64,000 nucleotides of DNA from Dehalococcoidia bacterium (GTDB lineage Bacteria > Chloroflexota > Dehalococcoidia > DSTF01 > JALHUB01), in assembly GCA_030018455.1 (NCBI GenBank), contig JASEFU010000001.1:373545-437544 (forward strand). Reading direction: 5' to 3'. Made by a program: the position numbers and the translations under genes. The notes under the pieces were generated by a model. That model was not told where the DNA came from and made no database searches. It saw nothing but the letters and a program-made list of their open reading frames with translations. This document shows, one piece after another, positions 16,626 to 24,407 of the stretch. Numbering within the stretch: the stretch's first letter is position 1; every line of letters starts with the position of its first letter.

Positions 16626-17822
16626 TCAGTTGTCTACAGCCCGCTTCTCATAGTCTTCTCTGAAGTGCTTCAGGGTATCCAGTACGGGGAACGGCGCCGC
16701 CTGTCCCAAGCCGCACAGAGAAGTGAGCATCATCGTTTCAGACAGCCCCTCCAGGGCCCTGATGTCTTTTTTCGACCCCTTGCCCCTACAGAACCTCTCC
16801 AGGGTCTCGACCATGACCTCAGTCCCCTGCCGGCATGGGGTGCACTTACCGCAGGACTCGTCCGCCAGGAACTCTATGGTCTTGTGGACGATGTCTATTA
16901 CATCCCGGCTTTCATCGAACACCGTGACGGCGCCTGCGCCGAGGACGGTTTCAAAGGCGAGGGGAGTATCTATGAGGTTATAAGGCAGGATTCTTCCCGT
17001 GGCCCCGCCGATCTGCATCATCTTAACGTTGGAGGCCGAGGCCAGCTCCTCGACGAGTTCCCGCAGAGGGGTCCCCAGCACGAGTTCATACACGCCGGGC
17101 CGCGCCACATCGCCGCTCACAGAGAAGACCTTGGTGCCTTTGCTCCGCTCCGTCCCGATGCCGGAGAACCAGGCGCCCCCGTTAAGGATGATCTGGGGAA
17201 TGTTCATCAATGTCTCCACATTGTTTATGATCGTGGGCTTTCGCCACAGCCCGGCCACGGTCGGGAACGGCGGCCGGTAGCGGGGTTCGCCTCGCCGTCC
17301 TTCGATCGACTCCATTAGGGCCGACTCTTCCCCGCATACGTAGGCGCCCGCGCCCTCTCGAATGGCGATGTCAAAGCCATCGAGAAGTCCCGTCTGCGTG
17401 GCCTGATCGACGGCGTTTTCCAGCAGGCCGAGCAGGGAGTGGTACTCGTGACGAAGGTAGATATAGCCCTGTCCGGCGCCGATAGCGTGGCCTGCAATCG
17501 CAAGGCCTTCGATGAGAGTGAACGGGTCGTTCTCGAGAATGTACCTGTCCTTGAACGTGCCGACTTCTCCCTCGTCGGCGTTGCAGATGACGTACTTCTC
17601 TTCGCCGGGGGATTTCCTTGCCCCTTCCCATTTTGTGCCGCAAGGAAAGCCGGCGCCCCCTCTTCCGCGCAGTCCCGACGCCTTTACCTCTTCGATTACC
17701 TGCTCAGGCGTCATCTGCCGCGCTTTCTGCAGGGCTTTAAACCCGTCCCTTTCAAGGGAGGAGTCGATGCGCGTCGGGTCAATGGACCCGCAGTTTCTCA
17801 AGACGATCTTGGTCTGCGGCAC
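16626..17822 (-). CDS. NuoF/HoxF-like NADH-binding flavoprotein subunit
   Basis: A 398-aa protein with the FMN site LRGRGGAGFPCGTKW near 50-65, the NADH site CNADEGEVGTFKDR near 80-93, AYVCGEESALMESIEGRRGEPR, an SLBB-like segment, and the C-terminal [4Fe-4S] ligands SCGKCTPCRQG with a later SLCGLG. It lacks the N-terminal thioredoxin domain and C-terminal ferredoxin of fused HndC forms, so it is NuoF-like in layout. It should oxidize or reduce NAD(H). The start is GTG with GAGGAG six bases upstream. No other complex I genes are nearby, so the partner is most likely MetV/MetF. Confidence 0.9.
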   Translation of the reverse strand: MPQTKIVLRNCGSIDPTRIDSSLERDGFKALQKARQMTPEQVIEEVKASGLRGRGGAGFPCGTKWEGARKSPGEEKYVICNADEGEVGTFKDRYILENDPFTLIEGLAIAGHAIGAGQGYIYLRHEYHSLLGLLENAVDQATQTGLLDGFDIAIREGAGAYVCGEESALMESIEGRRGEPRYRPPFPTVAGLWRKPTIINNVETLMNIPQIILNGGAWFSGIGTERSKGTKVFSVSGDVARPGVYELVLGTPLRELVEELASASNVKMMQIGGATGRILPYNLIDTPLAFETVLGAGAVTVFDESRDVIDIVHKTIEFLADESCGKCTPCRQGTEVMVETLERFCRGKGSKKDIRALEGLSETMMLTSLCGLGQAAPFPVLDTLKHFREDYEKRAVDN

Positions 17823-17849
17823 GAGAGACTCCTCATTAATGGCTGAGCT

Positions 17850-18287
17850 TCATTCGTAGCTCTGCAAGACCTGCACTATTCTGGACGGGGTCAGGTCGCC
17901 GTGGGCATCGCTGTTCACAAGCATCGCCGGAGCTCTATCACAGAGGCCGATGCAATTGGTCAGCTCGAAGGAGAACCTGCCATCGGCGCTGGTCTCGCCC
18001 GGCCTGATCCCGATTTCCCTCTCCACCGTCTCGATGATCACGCGATTCTCTTTGAGATAACAGGGCACGCTCCGGCAGATCCTGATTACGTTTCTGCCCG
18101 GCGGCCTCATGTTGAGGAACGAGTAGAAACTGGCGACTCCGTAGACTGCATTAACGGGGAGACGCAGGGAACGGGCGATCTCTACCATCAAGGCCGGGGA
18201 CAGGTAGCCAGACTCGCGCTGCGCCTGCTGCAACGCTAGAAGCAGGTTGTTCGACGTGTCGCTGTGGAGGGTGACTTTCTTAGCCAT
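17850..18287 (-). CDS. NuoE/HoxE-like [2Fe-2S] thioredoxin-fold subunit
   Basis: The 145-aa protein has an N-terminal helical part (LLALQQAQRESGYLSPALMV) and a thioredoxin-like half with the [2Fe-2S] ligands in ICRSVPCYLKEN and later NCIGLCDRAPAML. One Cys spacing (CRSVPC) is the usual C-x4-C form. It pairs with NuoF-like proteins in NADH-linked hydrogenases, formate dehydrogenases and complex I. Its ATG follows the TGA of the HoxU-like gene directly, so translation should be coupled. Confidence 0.9.
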   Translation of the reverse strand: MAKKVTLHSDTSNNLLLALQQAQRESGYLSPALMVEIARSLRLPVNAVYGVASFYSFLNMRPPGRNVIRICRSVPCYLKENRVIIETVEREIGIRPGETSADGRFSFELTNCIGLCDRAPAMLVNSDAHGDLTPSRIVQVLQSYE

Positions 18288-18968
18288 TCATCCCGTCACA
18301 AACAGGGCCGGGCCTTTCTTCTTCTCGCGAACTTGAACCGGCTTGCTGAGGGCGCCCGTGGGACACAGCGAAATACAGACATCGCAATCGCGACAGGCCT
18401 CTTCGCTGCCCACGGACTCATCGAGCCCGTAGACAACCTTGCTGTCGAACCCCCGGTAGGCAACGCTGAACAGTTCTTGACCTTTGAGGTCGCGGCAGGC
18501 AGCGACACATCGACGACACATAATGCACTTCGACATATCGCGTACGATGTGCGGGTTCTCGTCCTCGACAGGATAGTAGTGCTTCCTTGTCCTGAACCGC
18601 GGCAGCCCGATGTCGAGATCTGCGGCGATCTTTCTCAGCTCACAGAGATTCGCCTTGTCGCAAACGAGACAGTTGTCGGGATGGCTGGCCAGCATGAGCT
18701 CGACGAGGGCGCGGCGCGCCTCGATGACTTTGGGGCTGTGCGTGTGTATTACCATGCCTTCCGCAACAGGGGTATGGCAGGAGCCGATTAGCGTCCTGAA
18801 CCCCTCGACCTCGACCACGCAGAGCCGGCAGGACCCAAACGGAGGCAGACCTTCCAGATAACAGAGCGTGGGGATATGGACTCCACTCTCGCGCGCGGCC
18901 TCAAGAATGGTGCTCCCTTCGCGGACGCCGACCGGAACGCCGTTCATTGTTATGCTTACGTCAGACAT
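18288..18968 (-). CDS. HoxU/NuoG-N-terminal-like iron-sulfur electron-transfer subunit
   Basis: The 226-aa protein holds a plant-type [2Fe-2S] domain (CYLEGLPPFGSCRLC and GSCHTP), a His-Cys [4Fe-4S] motif (HPDNCLVCDKANLC near 95-108), and two bacterial ferredoxin-type clusters (CIMCRRCVAAC and CRDCDVCISLCPTG). It stops before the molybdopterin-like domain of true NuoG. Such subunits wire a NuoEF pair to a catalytic partner. It is the first gene of the leftward unit. The start codon lies only seven bases after a -10 box, so the message is likely leaderless. Confidence 0.9.
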   Translation of the reverse strand: MSDVSITMNGVPVGVREGSTILEAARESGVHIPTLCYLEGLPPFGSCRLCVVEVEGFRTLIGSCHTPVAEGMVIHTHSPKVIEARRALVELMLASHPDNCLVCDKANLCELRKIAADLDIGLPRFRTRKHYYPVEDENPHIVRDMSKCIMCRRCVAACRDLKGQELFSVAYRGFDSKVVYGLDESVGSEEACRDCDVCISLCPTGALSKPVQVREKKKGPALFVTG

Positions 18969-18975
18969 GTGATAA

Positions 18976-19018
18976 GTATTACCTTATTGCTGCAGGATCG
19001 TCAATTCCGGAAGTTGAC
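18976..19018 (-). promoter_or_regulatory. Promoter of the NADH-linked MTHFR operon with overlapping palindrome
   Basis: On the minus strand, -35 TTGACG (18999-19004) and -10 TAATAC (18976-18981) are 17 bases apart. The -35 box lies within an imperfect palindrome, GTCAATTCCGGAAGTTGAC (19000-19018), whose other arm gives TTGACG on the plus strand facing the PEP-enzyme gene. The palindrome could be an operator that controls both directions. Confidence 0.5.
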
Positions 19019-19105
19019 GGCCTATGCGCCGAGCAGGGTAACGATGCATCCAGGCCCAGGGAAAAGAACAGCTTACGATGGCTGGGGGCAAGAGAAGGAG
19101 CGGAG

Positions 19106-20839
19106 ATGATCCCGAGAGTCTCGCCCGAGGCAGGAGAAGGAAGGCGATCTGAGTTCGACACGCCCACCGACAAGGATACGGTCTGGACCTCCGCCAACGT
19201 CCAGGAGGTGCTTCCCGATCAGTTATCGCCGATGTCGTGGTCGCTCATCGGCGATGTCCTCAACGAGGCGCGCCTCAGCTTCATGCGACGGGCGGGAATC
19301 AGGACCAGCAATCGAGACCCCTTCATCGGTCTCTTCTACGGGCGCCCCTTCTTGAACGTCTCCATGTTGCGAGAGGCTGCCGAGCAGATCAGCGGCAGCG
19401 CTCGAGAAGTGGATGAACAATTCCTAGGGATCACCGGCGAGACCGACGCACTTGCAAGGCCCAGACCCTTGCGGGAACGTCTTCGCCTCGCGGCGATCCT
19501 CCCCCGCGTTCTCTGGGTGTATTTGACGTTGCCCCGCGAGGTTCGCCGATTCCAGGAGTATGTGGAGACAATGGAGGCCGAGGAGGAAGTCAGACCGCTG
19601 GAACAGTCTGGACTTGATGAGCTCGTCACGTTGATGATTAACCGTCGTGGAGAGTCGAAAGCGAAGGCAGGAGTCCATATCGCTGTGTCCGCGGCCGCGG
19701 GTTCTGCCTTCGCCCGGTTGGGCCACCTTACCAGACGCTGGCTCGGTGACGAGACCGGCGCGTTGCGGGACTGTCTGTTGGGCGGCTGGGCGAGCGTGGA
19801 GAGCGCCCGCCCCGCGTATGATCTGTGGAACCTTTCGCGAATCGTCCTAGCGTCACCGCGGCTGACCGAGGCGTTCGCGCCGAAAGAGGGAAGGGAAATC
19901 GAACGCCGGCTGCGCACGCTCGAAGGGGTGAACGCAGAAGAGTTCGGGCGCCGCCTGAAAACGTTCCTCAAACGGCACGGACACCGCAGCGTCATGGAAG
20001 GAGACATGTCTGCGGCAACCTGGTCGGAGGACATCCCTTCTCTCCTTGTTATTATCCGCAACTACCTCGGCGCGACGGCATCCAGTGATCCTCGCCAAAT
20101 TGAACAACGGCAGCGGCAAGAGAGACGGCTGGCCACCCACCGCGCCCTCAACCGCCTGAATTGGTGGCAGCGTCCTCTTTTCCGGTTTTCGTTGCGGCAG
20201 GCCCAGAAGTACGTCAGCCTGCGCGAGCATTCCAAGTCGCTCCTGATCAGGGCAAACGACCGTGCGCGCCGGGTGATGCGGGCGCTGGCGGAGAGACTCG
20301 TCCAGAAAGGACTGCTGGACGACGAGAGGGACGTTTTCTACCTGACGTGGGAGGAGGCGATCTCCCTGGCGGAGGGCAGGCTCACGCCGGAAGGGGCGGC
20401 GGAGGCGGTACGGCGCAGAAGAGCGGAAGAGGCCAAGAATCGAGACGTGCGTCTCCCGGGAACCTTCACCGGGTATCCGACACCCCTGGCCAGCGAGGCG
20501 ACCGCTGAATCTCAGGGCAACGTCCTTCGCGGTCTGCCGGTGGCGCCCGGGCGGGTCACGGGTCCGGCGAGACTTGTACTCGACCCTCGGATCGATGCCG
20601 CGATCCGGCCCGGCGAAATCCTGGTTGCGCCCGTAACCGATGCGGCGTGGACCCCCCTGTTCGTGATGGCTGCGGGCATTGTTGTGGACATCGGCGGTAC
20701 CCTTTCCCACGGCTCGATAGTGGCGCGGGAGTTCGGCAGGCCCGCCGTCGTCAACACCAGGATCGGCACGAAGGTGATCGAGACAGGGCAGATAATCACG
20801 GTAGACGGATCGCAGGGGCTCGTCATACTGGAGGGCTGA
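19106..20839 (+). CDS. PEP-utilizing-enzyme homologue lacking the ATP-grasp domain
   Basis: This 577-aa protein ends in a swivelling phosphohistidine domain: GLPVAPGRVTGPARLVLDP, EILVAPVTDAAWTPLF, then GGTLSHGSIVAREFGRPAVV with the catalytic His near residue 535. The preceding 450 residues are helical and resemble the linker region of PEP synthase-like and rifampicin phosphotransferase proteins (SLREHSKSLLIRANDRARR, DVFYLTWEEA). No N-terminal ATP-grasp domain is encoded here or next to it, so on its own it could not carry out the usual ATP-dependent reaction. The ATG at 19106 with GGAGCGGAG upstream is preferred; an open frame extends 159 bases further upstream into the promoter. It diverges from the metF operon. 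Confidence 0.75.
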   Translation: MIPRVSPEAGEGRRSEFDTPTDKDTVWTSANVQEVLPDQLSPMSWSLIGDVLNEARLSFMRRAGIRTSNRDPFIGLFYGRPFLNVSMLREAAEQISGSAREVDEQFLGITGETDALARPRPLRERLRLAAILPRVLWVYLTLPREVRRFQEYVETMEAEEEVRPLEQSGLDELVTLMINRRGESKAKAGVHIAVSAAAGSAFARLGHLTRRWLGDETGALRDCLLGGWASVESARPAYDLWNLSRIVLASPRLTEAFAPKEGREIERRLRTLEGVNAEEFGRRLKTFLKRHGHRSVMEGDMSAATWSEDIPSLLVIIRNYLGATASSDPRQIEQRQRQERRLATHRALNRLNWWQRPLFRFSLRQAQKYVSLREHSKSLLIRANDRARRVMRALAERLVQKGLLDDERDVFYLTWEEAISLAEGRLTPEGAAEAVRRRRAEEAKNRDVRLPGTFTGYPTPLASEATAESQGNVLRGLPVAPGRVTGPARLVLDPRIDAAIRPGEILVAPVTDAAWTPLFVMAAGIVVDIGGTLSHGSIVAREFGRPAVVNTRIGTKVIETGQIITVDGSQGLVILEG

Positions 20840-20909
20840 CGCCGTCCTCCCCCATTCGCTCACGCTGCTGACGCTTGCGGCCGGCCCGGACAGCCCCCGG
20901 GGGCGCTTA

Positions 20910-21404
20910 CTAGTAGATGATCGCGGTGTCGCGCTCGGTGGCGACCAGCTTCCCCTGCTGGTTGTAAAGGTTGGTCTCCGTGGTCAGGAAGAGCATCAGG
21001 CCGAGGCTGCCTTTTCGCTCCTGGAGGCCGACGACTTTGGTCACGCTTTTCAAGACGTCGCCCGCGCAGATGTCTTCGCCGTAGTACTCAAATTCCGTGC
21101 CGCCGTTGAGAATGTTGCGTATCTCCAGGCCCGGCAAAGCGGGAGTCCGCCTGATGGAGCTGCCGACAATCTCCGAAGGGTTTTGAGGGGTGTGGATGGC
21201 ATGCCCGAGGAAGCCGGGCGGGCAGATGATGCTGCGGTGCCCCTTGCTCCTGGCATACTCCTCGTCGTAGAAGACGAGGTCGGTGTGGCCCACGGCGCGG
21301 GCGAACATGCGGACAGCCGTCCTGTCGACTTCGATGGTCAGAGGCTCCCCTTCCTTCCCGACGGCCGCGCGCAACTCGTCGGTGATGAACGACTCTTCAC
21401 TCAC
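20910..21404 (-). CDS. MaoC/FAS1-type hydratase-dehydratase domain protein
   Basis: A 164-aa single hot-dog-fold protein. The N-terminal FAS1-like dehydratase pattern is seen in VDRTAVRMFARAVGHTDLVF, then ICPPGFLGHAI, then LNGGTEFEYYGEDICAGDVL. Such proteins hydrate enoyl-CoA esters, often as one half of a pair. The GTG start used has GGAGG eight bases upstream; an earlier GTG would overlap that site. It follows the acyl-CoA dehydrogenase gene by 38 bases, so dehydrogenation followed by hydration of one acyl-CoA is plausible. The 70-base spacer to the convergent PEP-enzyme gene holds a GC palindrome at 20893-20904. Confidence 0.8.
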   Translation of the reverse strand: MSEESFITDELRAAVGKEGEPLTIEVDRTAVRMFARAVGHTDLVFYDEEYARSKGHRSIICPPGFLGHAIHTPQNPSEIVGSSIRRTPALPGLEIRNILNGGTEFEYYGEDICAGDVLKSVTKVVGLQERKGSLGLMLFLTTETNLYNQQGKLVATERDTAIIY

Positions 21405-21442
21405 GACACGCACCTCCTTGCGGGCAACCGCCGGCTACTCCG

Positions 21443-22627
21443 CTATCCCCGCGGCAGGCCTAGCCCGCGCACGGCGATGATGTTCTTCTGTATCTCCGAG
21501 GCGCCGCCGCCGACCAGCATGGCGATGGCGTACAGGTACGACTTCTGAAAGCGGCCCATGAAGAGCGCTCCCTTCGAGTCCTTTTCGAGCTGCCCGTACA
21601 GCCCCAGTATCTCGATGCCCGCGTTCGATACCCTGACGTCGAGCTCGGTGTTGTAGAGTTTGCACACGGCGGCTTCGATGCTGCCCGGCTCGCGCTTCGC
21701 GTGCAGCGACACGACGCGGTAGGTGAGATACTTGCCGACTTCGATCTCGATCGCCAGCTCCGCCAGCTTGTGGCGGACCTGAGGGTTGTCGAGCAGCCTC
21801 CTGCCATCGACCTTCGTTTCCTTGCAGTACCCGATGAGGTCGTCCAGGTTGCGCCTGGCCATAGAGATTGCCGCCGCCACGAGGCTGGAGCGTTCGAGGT
21901 CCAGGGTCATCGCGGCGATGTACCAGCCCTGGTTCTCCGGCCCGAGAAGGGCGCTGCTGGGAACGCGCACGTCCTCGAAGAACACCTGATTGAAGCTGTG
22001 CACGTTCGCCATATTGACGATCGGCTGCACGGTGATCCCTTTTTCCTTCATGTCCACGAGGAAGAAGCTGATCCCTTTGTGCTTGGCCGCCGCCGGGTCG
22101 GTGCGGGCGAGAAGGATGCACCAGTCGGAGCGATGGGCGTTGCTGGTCCAGATCTTGCTCCCGTTGATGATGTAGTCGTCGCCGTCACGCACGGCGCGGG
22201 TGGTGAGGGAAGCGAGGTCGGAGCCCGCCTCCGGCTCGGAGAAGCCCTGGCACCACACGACTTCGCCGGCGCTAATTGGAGGCAGATGCTGCCGCTTCTG
22301 CTCCTCGGTGCCGAAGAAGAGGATCGCGGGGCCGATGTAGCCCACGGCCTGCACAATCGAGCCGATGGGGGCCCGGTGGTAGCCCATCTCCTCGTTGTAG
22401 ACGAGTTGCATGGCGGGGGAGGCTTCCATGCCGCCGTATTCCTTTGGCCAGGCCGGCGCCACCCATCCCTTCGCGGCCAGCCTCTTGACGAACGCCCGGC
22501 CGGTCTTCCAGGCCTCTTCGTCCTCTTCGAGAAAGACGCCCTCCCAATCGGGCGGCACGTTTTCCTGCAACCAGGACCGCAGCTCCCTGCGGAACGCCTC
22601 GTCTTCGGGACCGAAGCGAAAGTCCAT
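21443..22627 (-). CDS. Acyl-CoA dehydrogenase
   Basis: The 394-aa protein has the family layout of helical N domain, beta middle domain and helical C domain. Visible motifs are WCQGFSEPEAGSDLASL and YIINGSKIWTSNAH in the middle domain (FAD and substrate binding), and near the C terminus GLYGQLEKDSKG and GGGASEIQKNIIAVRGLGLPRG, the usual FAD-binding end. It should oxidize an acyl-CoA to the 2-enoyl-CoA and pass electrons to an ETF, but no ETF gene is present in the window. It is transcribed with the hydratase gene. Chain length and substrate cannot be read from the sequence. Confidence 0.92.
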   Translation of the reverse strand: MDFRFGPEDEAFRRELRSWLQENVPPDWEGVFLEEDEEAWKTGRAFVKRLAAKGWVAPAWPKEYGGMEASPAMQLVYNEEMGYHRAPIGSIVQAVGYIGPAILFFGTEEQKRQHLPPISAGEVVWCQGFSEPEAGSDLASLTTRAVRDGDDYIINGSKIWTSNAHRSDWCILLARTDPAAAKHKGISFFLVDMKEKGITVQPIVNMANVHSFNQVFFEDVRVPSSALLGPENQGWYIAAMTLDLERSSLVAAAISMARRNLDDLIGYCKETKVDGRRLLDNPQVRHKLAELAIEIEVGKYLTYRVVSLHAKREPGSIEAAVCKLYNTELDVRVSNAGIEILGLYGQLEKDSKGALFMGRFQKSYLYAIAMLVGGGASEIQKNIIAVRGLGLPRG

Positions 22628-22811
22628 GCGACCGCCCCCATGTCTTCGCAGCGGCCCGGCCTCCGGCTAGGCGACGATCATCGTCCGACGCCCGGCCCGC
22701 CGCCGCTCGCGACAAAGGCGATTGTACTCCGCCCGCGGACAACATTCCACCTCGGGCTGAACGTCGAATTGCTGAAGGGCGACCCGGCAGGACGGCAGTT
22801 GAACCAGCTAC

Positions 22812-22839
22812 TTGACGCAGCGCGATCGGGATGTATTAT
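22812..22839 (+). promoter_or_regulatory. Promoter of the branched-chain-type binding-protein gene
   Basis: TTGACG (22812-22817) and TATTAT (22834-22839) are separated by 16 bases. The 327-base gap between the acyl-CoA dehydrogenase start and this gene holds no other feature I can support. Confidence 0.5.
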
Positions 22840-22954
22840 TGGCACTTTAAAGGCCCATACGGCCCACCCATCGCCACGGCCGACGCTCAGGCCAACAAAC
22901 GGCCGCAAGAGGCAGGACCGGCACGCTGCCGGTTGTACCACAAGGAGGACTACG

Positions 22955-24304
22955 ATGCGAGCAGTCTTGGGCCGATGGCCCTCGCTCCTGGCAGCCGCCA
23001 TAACAATAGCCCTGCTGCTGGCGGCGGGCTGCGGAGAAGGCGAAGACGAAGACGCCGTCACGCCCGGCGCGACGCCTGAAGCCACCGCCGAACGGACTCC
23101 ATCCGCCGAGGTGCCCGGCGTAAGCGACACTGAAATCAAGATCGGGACGCTGCTCCCCCTCAGCCAGACCGCCGCCGCCGCCTGGGGCGTGCCCATCTCC
23201 AAGGGCATGCAGGCGTACTACGACTACATAAACGATCAGGGCGGGATCTACGGCCGGAAGATCAACCTCATCGTCGCGGACAATCAGTACAGCGGCCCTG
23301 TTGCCGGCGAGGCCGTTCGGAAGCTGGTGGAACAGGAGAAGGTCTTCGCCATCCAGGGGAGCCTCGGCACCGCCGCCCACAGCTCCGTCTGGCGGTACCT
23401 GGAGGAAAACGGCGTGCCGGACATGTTTATCCTCACAGGCAACACCAAATGGACCGAGCCTGCTGCGCGAAACCGCTTCGGCCTCCTCGTTGACTACATC
23501 ACCGAGGGGCGGCTGCTCGGCAAGTATGTCGCCGAGAACTTCAAGGGCAAGAAGCTGGGCATCCTCGCCCAGAACGACGACTTCGGGAAAGAGGGCGAGA
23601 AAGGCCTGAAGATGGGCGTGGAGGAAAACGACGGCGACATGGAGTTCGTCGTCGAGTACTACGATGAAACGCAGAACGACGTCACCAACCAGATCCAGCG
23701 TCTGAAGGCGGCAAACGTCGACGTCATGGCCTTCTACACCATGCCCGTCCAGGCCGCGAGCGGTTTCAAGGTCGCCCGCGAGACCCTGAGCTGGGACGTC
23801 CCCGTCGTCATCAGCGGCGTGGACGCGGTCGAGGTCGTCGCCACCCTCTCCGGGTACGATAACATCGAAGGCGCGGTGTCGGTGGTGTTCGGACACCAGG
23901 CGTTCGAGACCGACAACCCGGGCATCGCCAAGCACCACGAGATCATGGCCAAGTATGCGCCGGGAGTCGCGGTGGACAACCTGACCCTCCTCGGCGAGTT
24001 CATCGGCGAATACATGGTGCACATTCTCAAGCAGACGGGCCCGGACCTGACGCGCGAGTCCTTCCTTGACGCCGCGGAATCGATGTGCAAATTCCAGTGT
24101 TCCGCCTGCATGGTGCCCTCGAGCATGAGCCCCACGGACCACCGGCCGATCGAGGTGGAGGTGTACCTGCGGGCCACTGTGGACCGCTCGACCGACCCGC
24201 CGACGTTCAGGTGGGAGCCCTTCGGCGAGCCGTTCGGCTTTGAGTCAACGGAAGACTGCGTAACACCGACGCCACCTCCCGGCTACGAGGAGCAACCGGA
24301 GTAA
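22955..24304 (+). CDS. Branched-chain-amino-acid-type ABC substrate-binding lipoprotein
   Basis: The 449-aa protein starts with a lipoprotein signal (ITIALLLAAGC, Cys about residue 26), a Pro/Thr/Glu-rich linker, then a LivJ-type periplasmic-binding fold: EIKIGTLLPLSQT, YYDYINDQGGIYGRKINLIV, and EFVVEYYDETQNDVTNQIQRLK. This family binds amino acids, amides, short acids or aromatic compounds. AAGGAGGAC lies just before the ATG. No livHMGF permease or ATPase genes are in the window, so it either uses a distant transporter or acts as a sensor. It is surrounded by acyl-CoA genes, which suggests a carboxylate ligand. Confidence 0.88.
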   Translation: MRAVLGRWPSLLAAAITIALLLAAGCGEGEDEDAVTPGATPEATAERTPSAEVPGVSDTEIKIGTLLPLSQTAAAAWGVPISKGMQAYYDYINDQGGIYGRKINLIVADNQYSGPVAGEAVRKLVEQEKVFAIQGSLGTAAHSSVWRYLEENGVPDMFILTGNTKWTEPAARNRFGLLVDYITEGRLLGKYVAENFKGKKLGILAQNDDFGKEGEKGLKMGVEENDGDMEFVVEYYDETQNDVTNQIQRLKAANVDVMAFYTMPVQAASGFKVARETLSWDVPVVISGVDAVEVVATLSGYDNIEGAVSVVFGHQAFETDNPGIAKHHEIMAKYAPGVAVDNLTLLGEFIGEYMVHILKQTGPDLTRESFLDAAESMCKFQCSACMVPSSMSPTDHRPIEVEVYLRATVDRSTDPPTFRWEPFGEPFGFESTEDCVTPTPPPGYEEQPE

Positions 24305-24349
24305 AGGATGCGCGCGGCGGTCTGGCCGCGTTCTGGGGACGGCGGCGCA

Positions 24350-24365
24350 TGAGCGGCTCCGCTCA
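24350..24365. terminator. Short hairpin between convergent genes
   Basis: TGAGCG and CGCTCA flank a GCTC loop between the binding-protein stop and the CoA-ligase stop. The stem could end transcription from either side, but no T-run follows. Confidence 0.3.
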
Positions 24366-24407
24366 GAACGGCATGGGGAAACGCTGCTGCAGGGGAGACG
24401 CGGCCTC

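Noticed and set aside
20893-20904. GCCCCCGGGGGC palindrome as terminator between convergent genes
   Set aside because: There is no loop and no T-run; a stem of this kind can arise by chance in high-GC spacers.
21701-22954. Long upstream extension of the binding-lipoprotein frame
   Set aside because: The extension is antisense to the acyl-CoA dehydrogenase, while the ATG at 22955 has AAGGAGG and starts a perfect lipoprotein signal.
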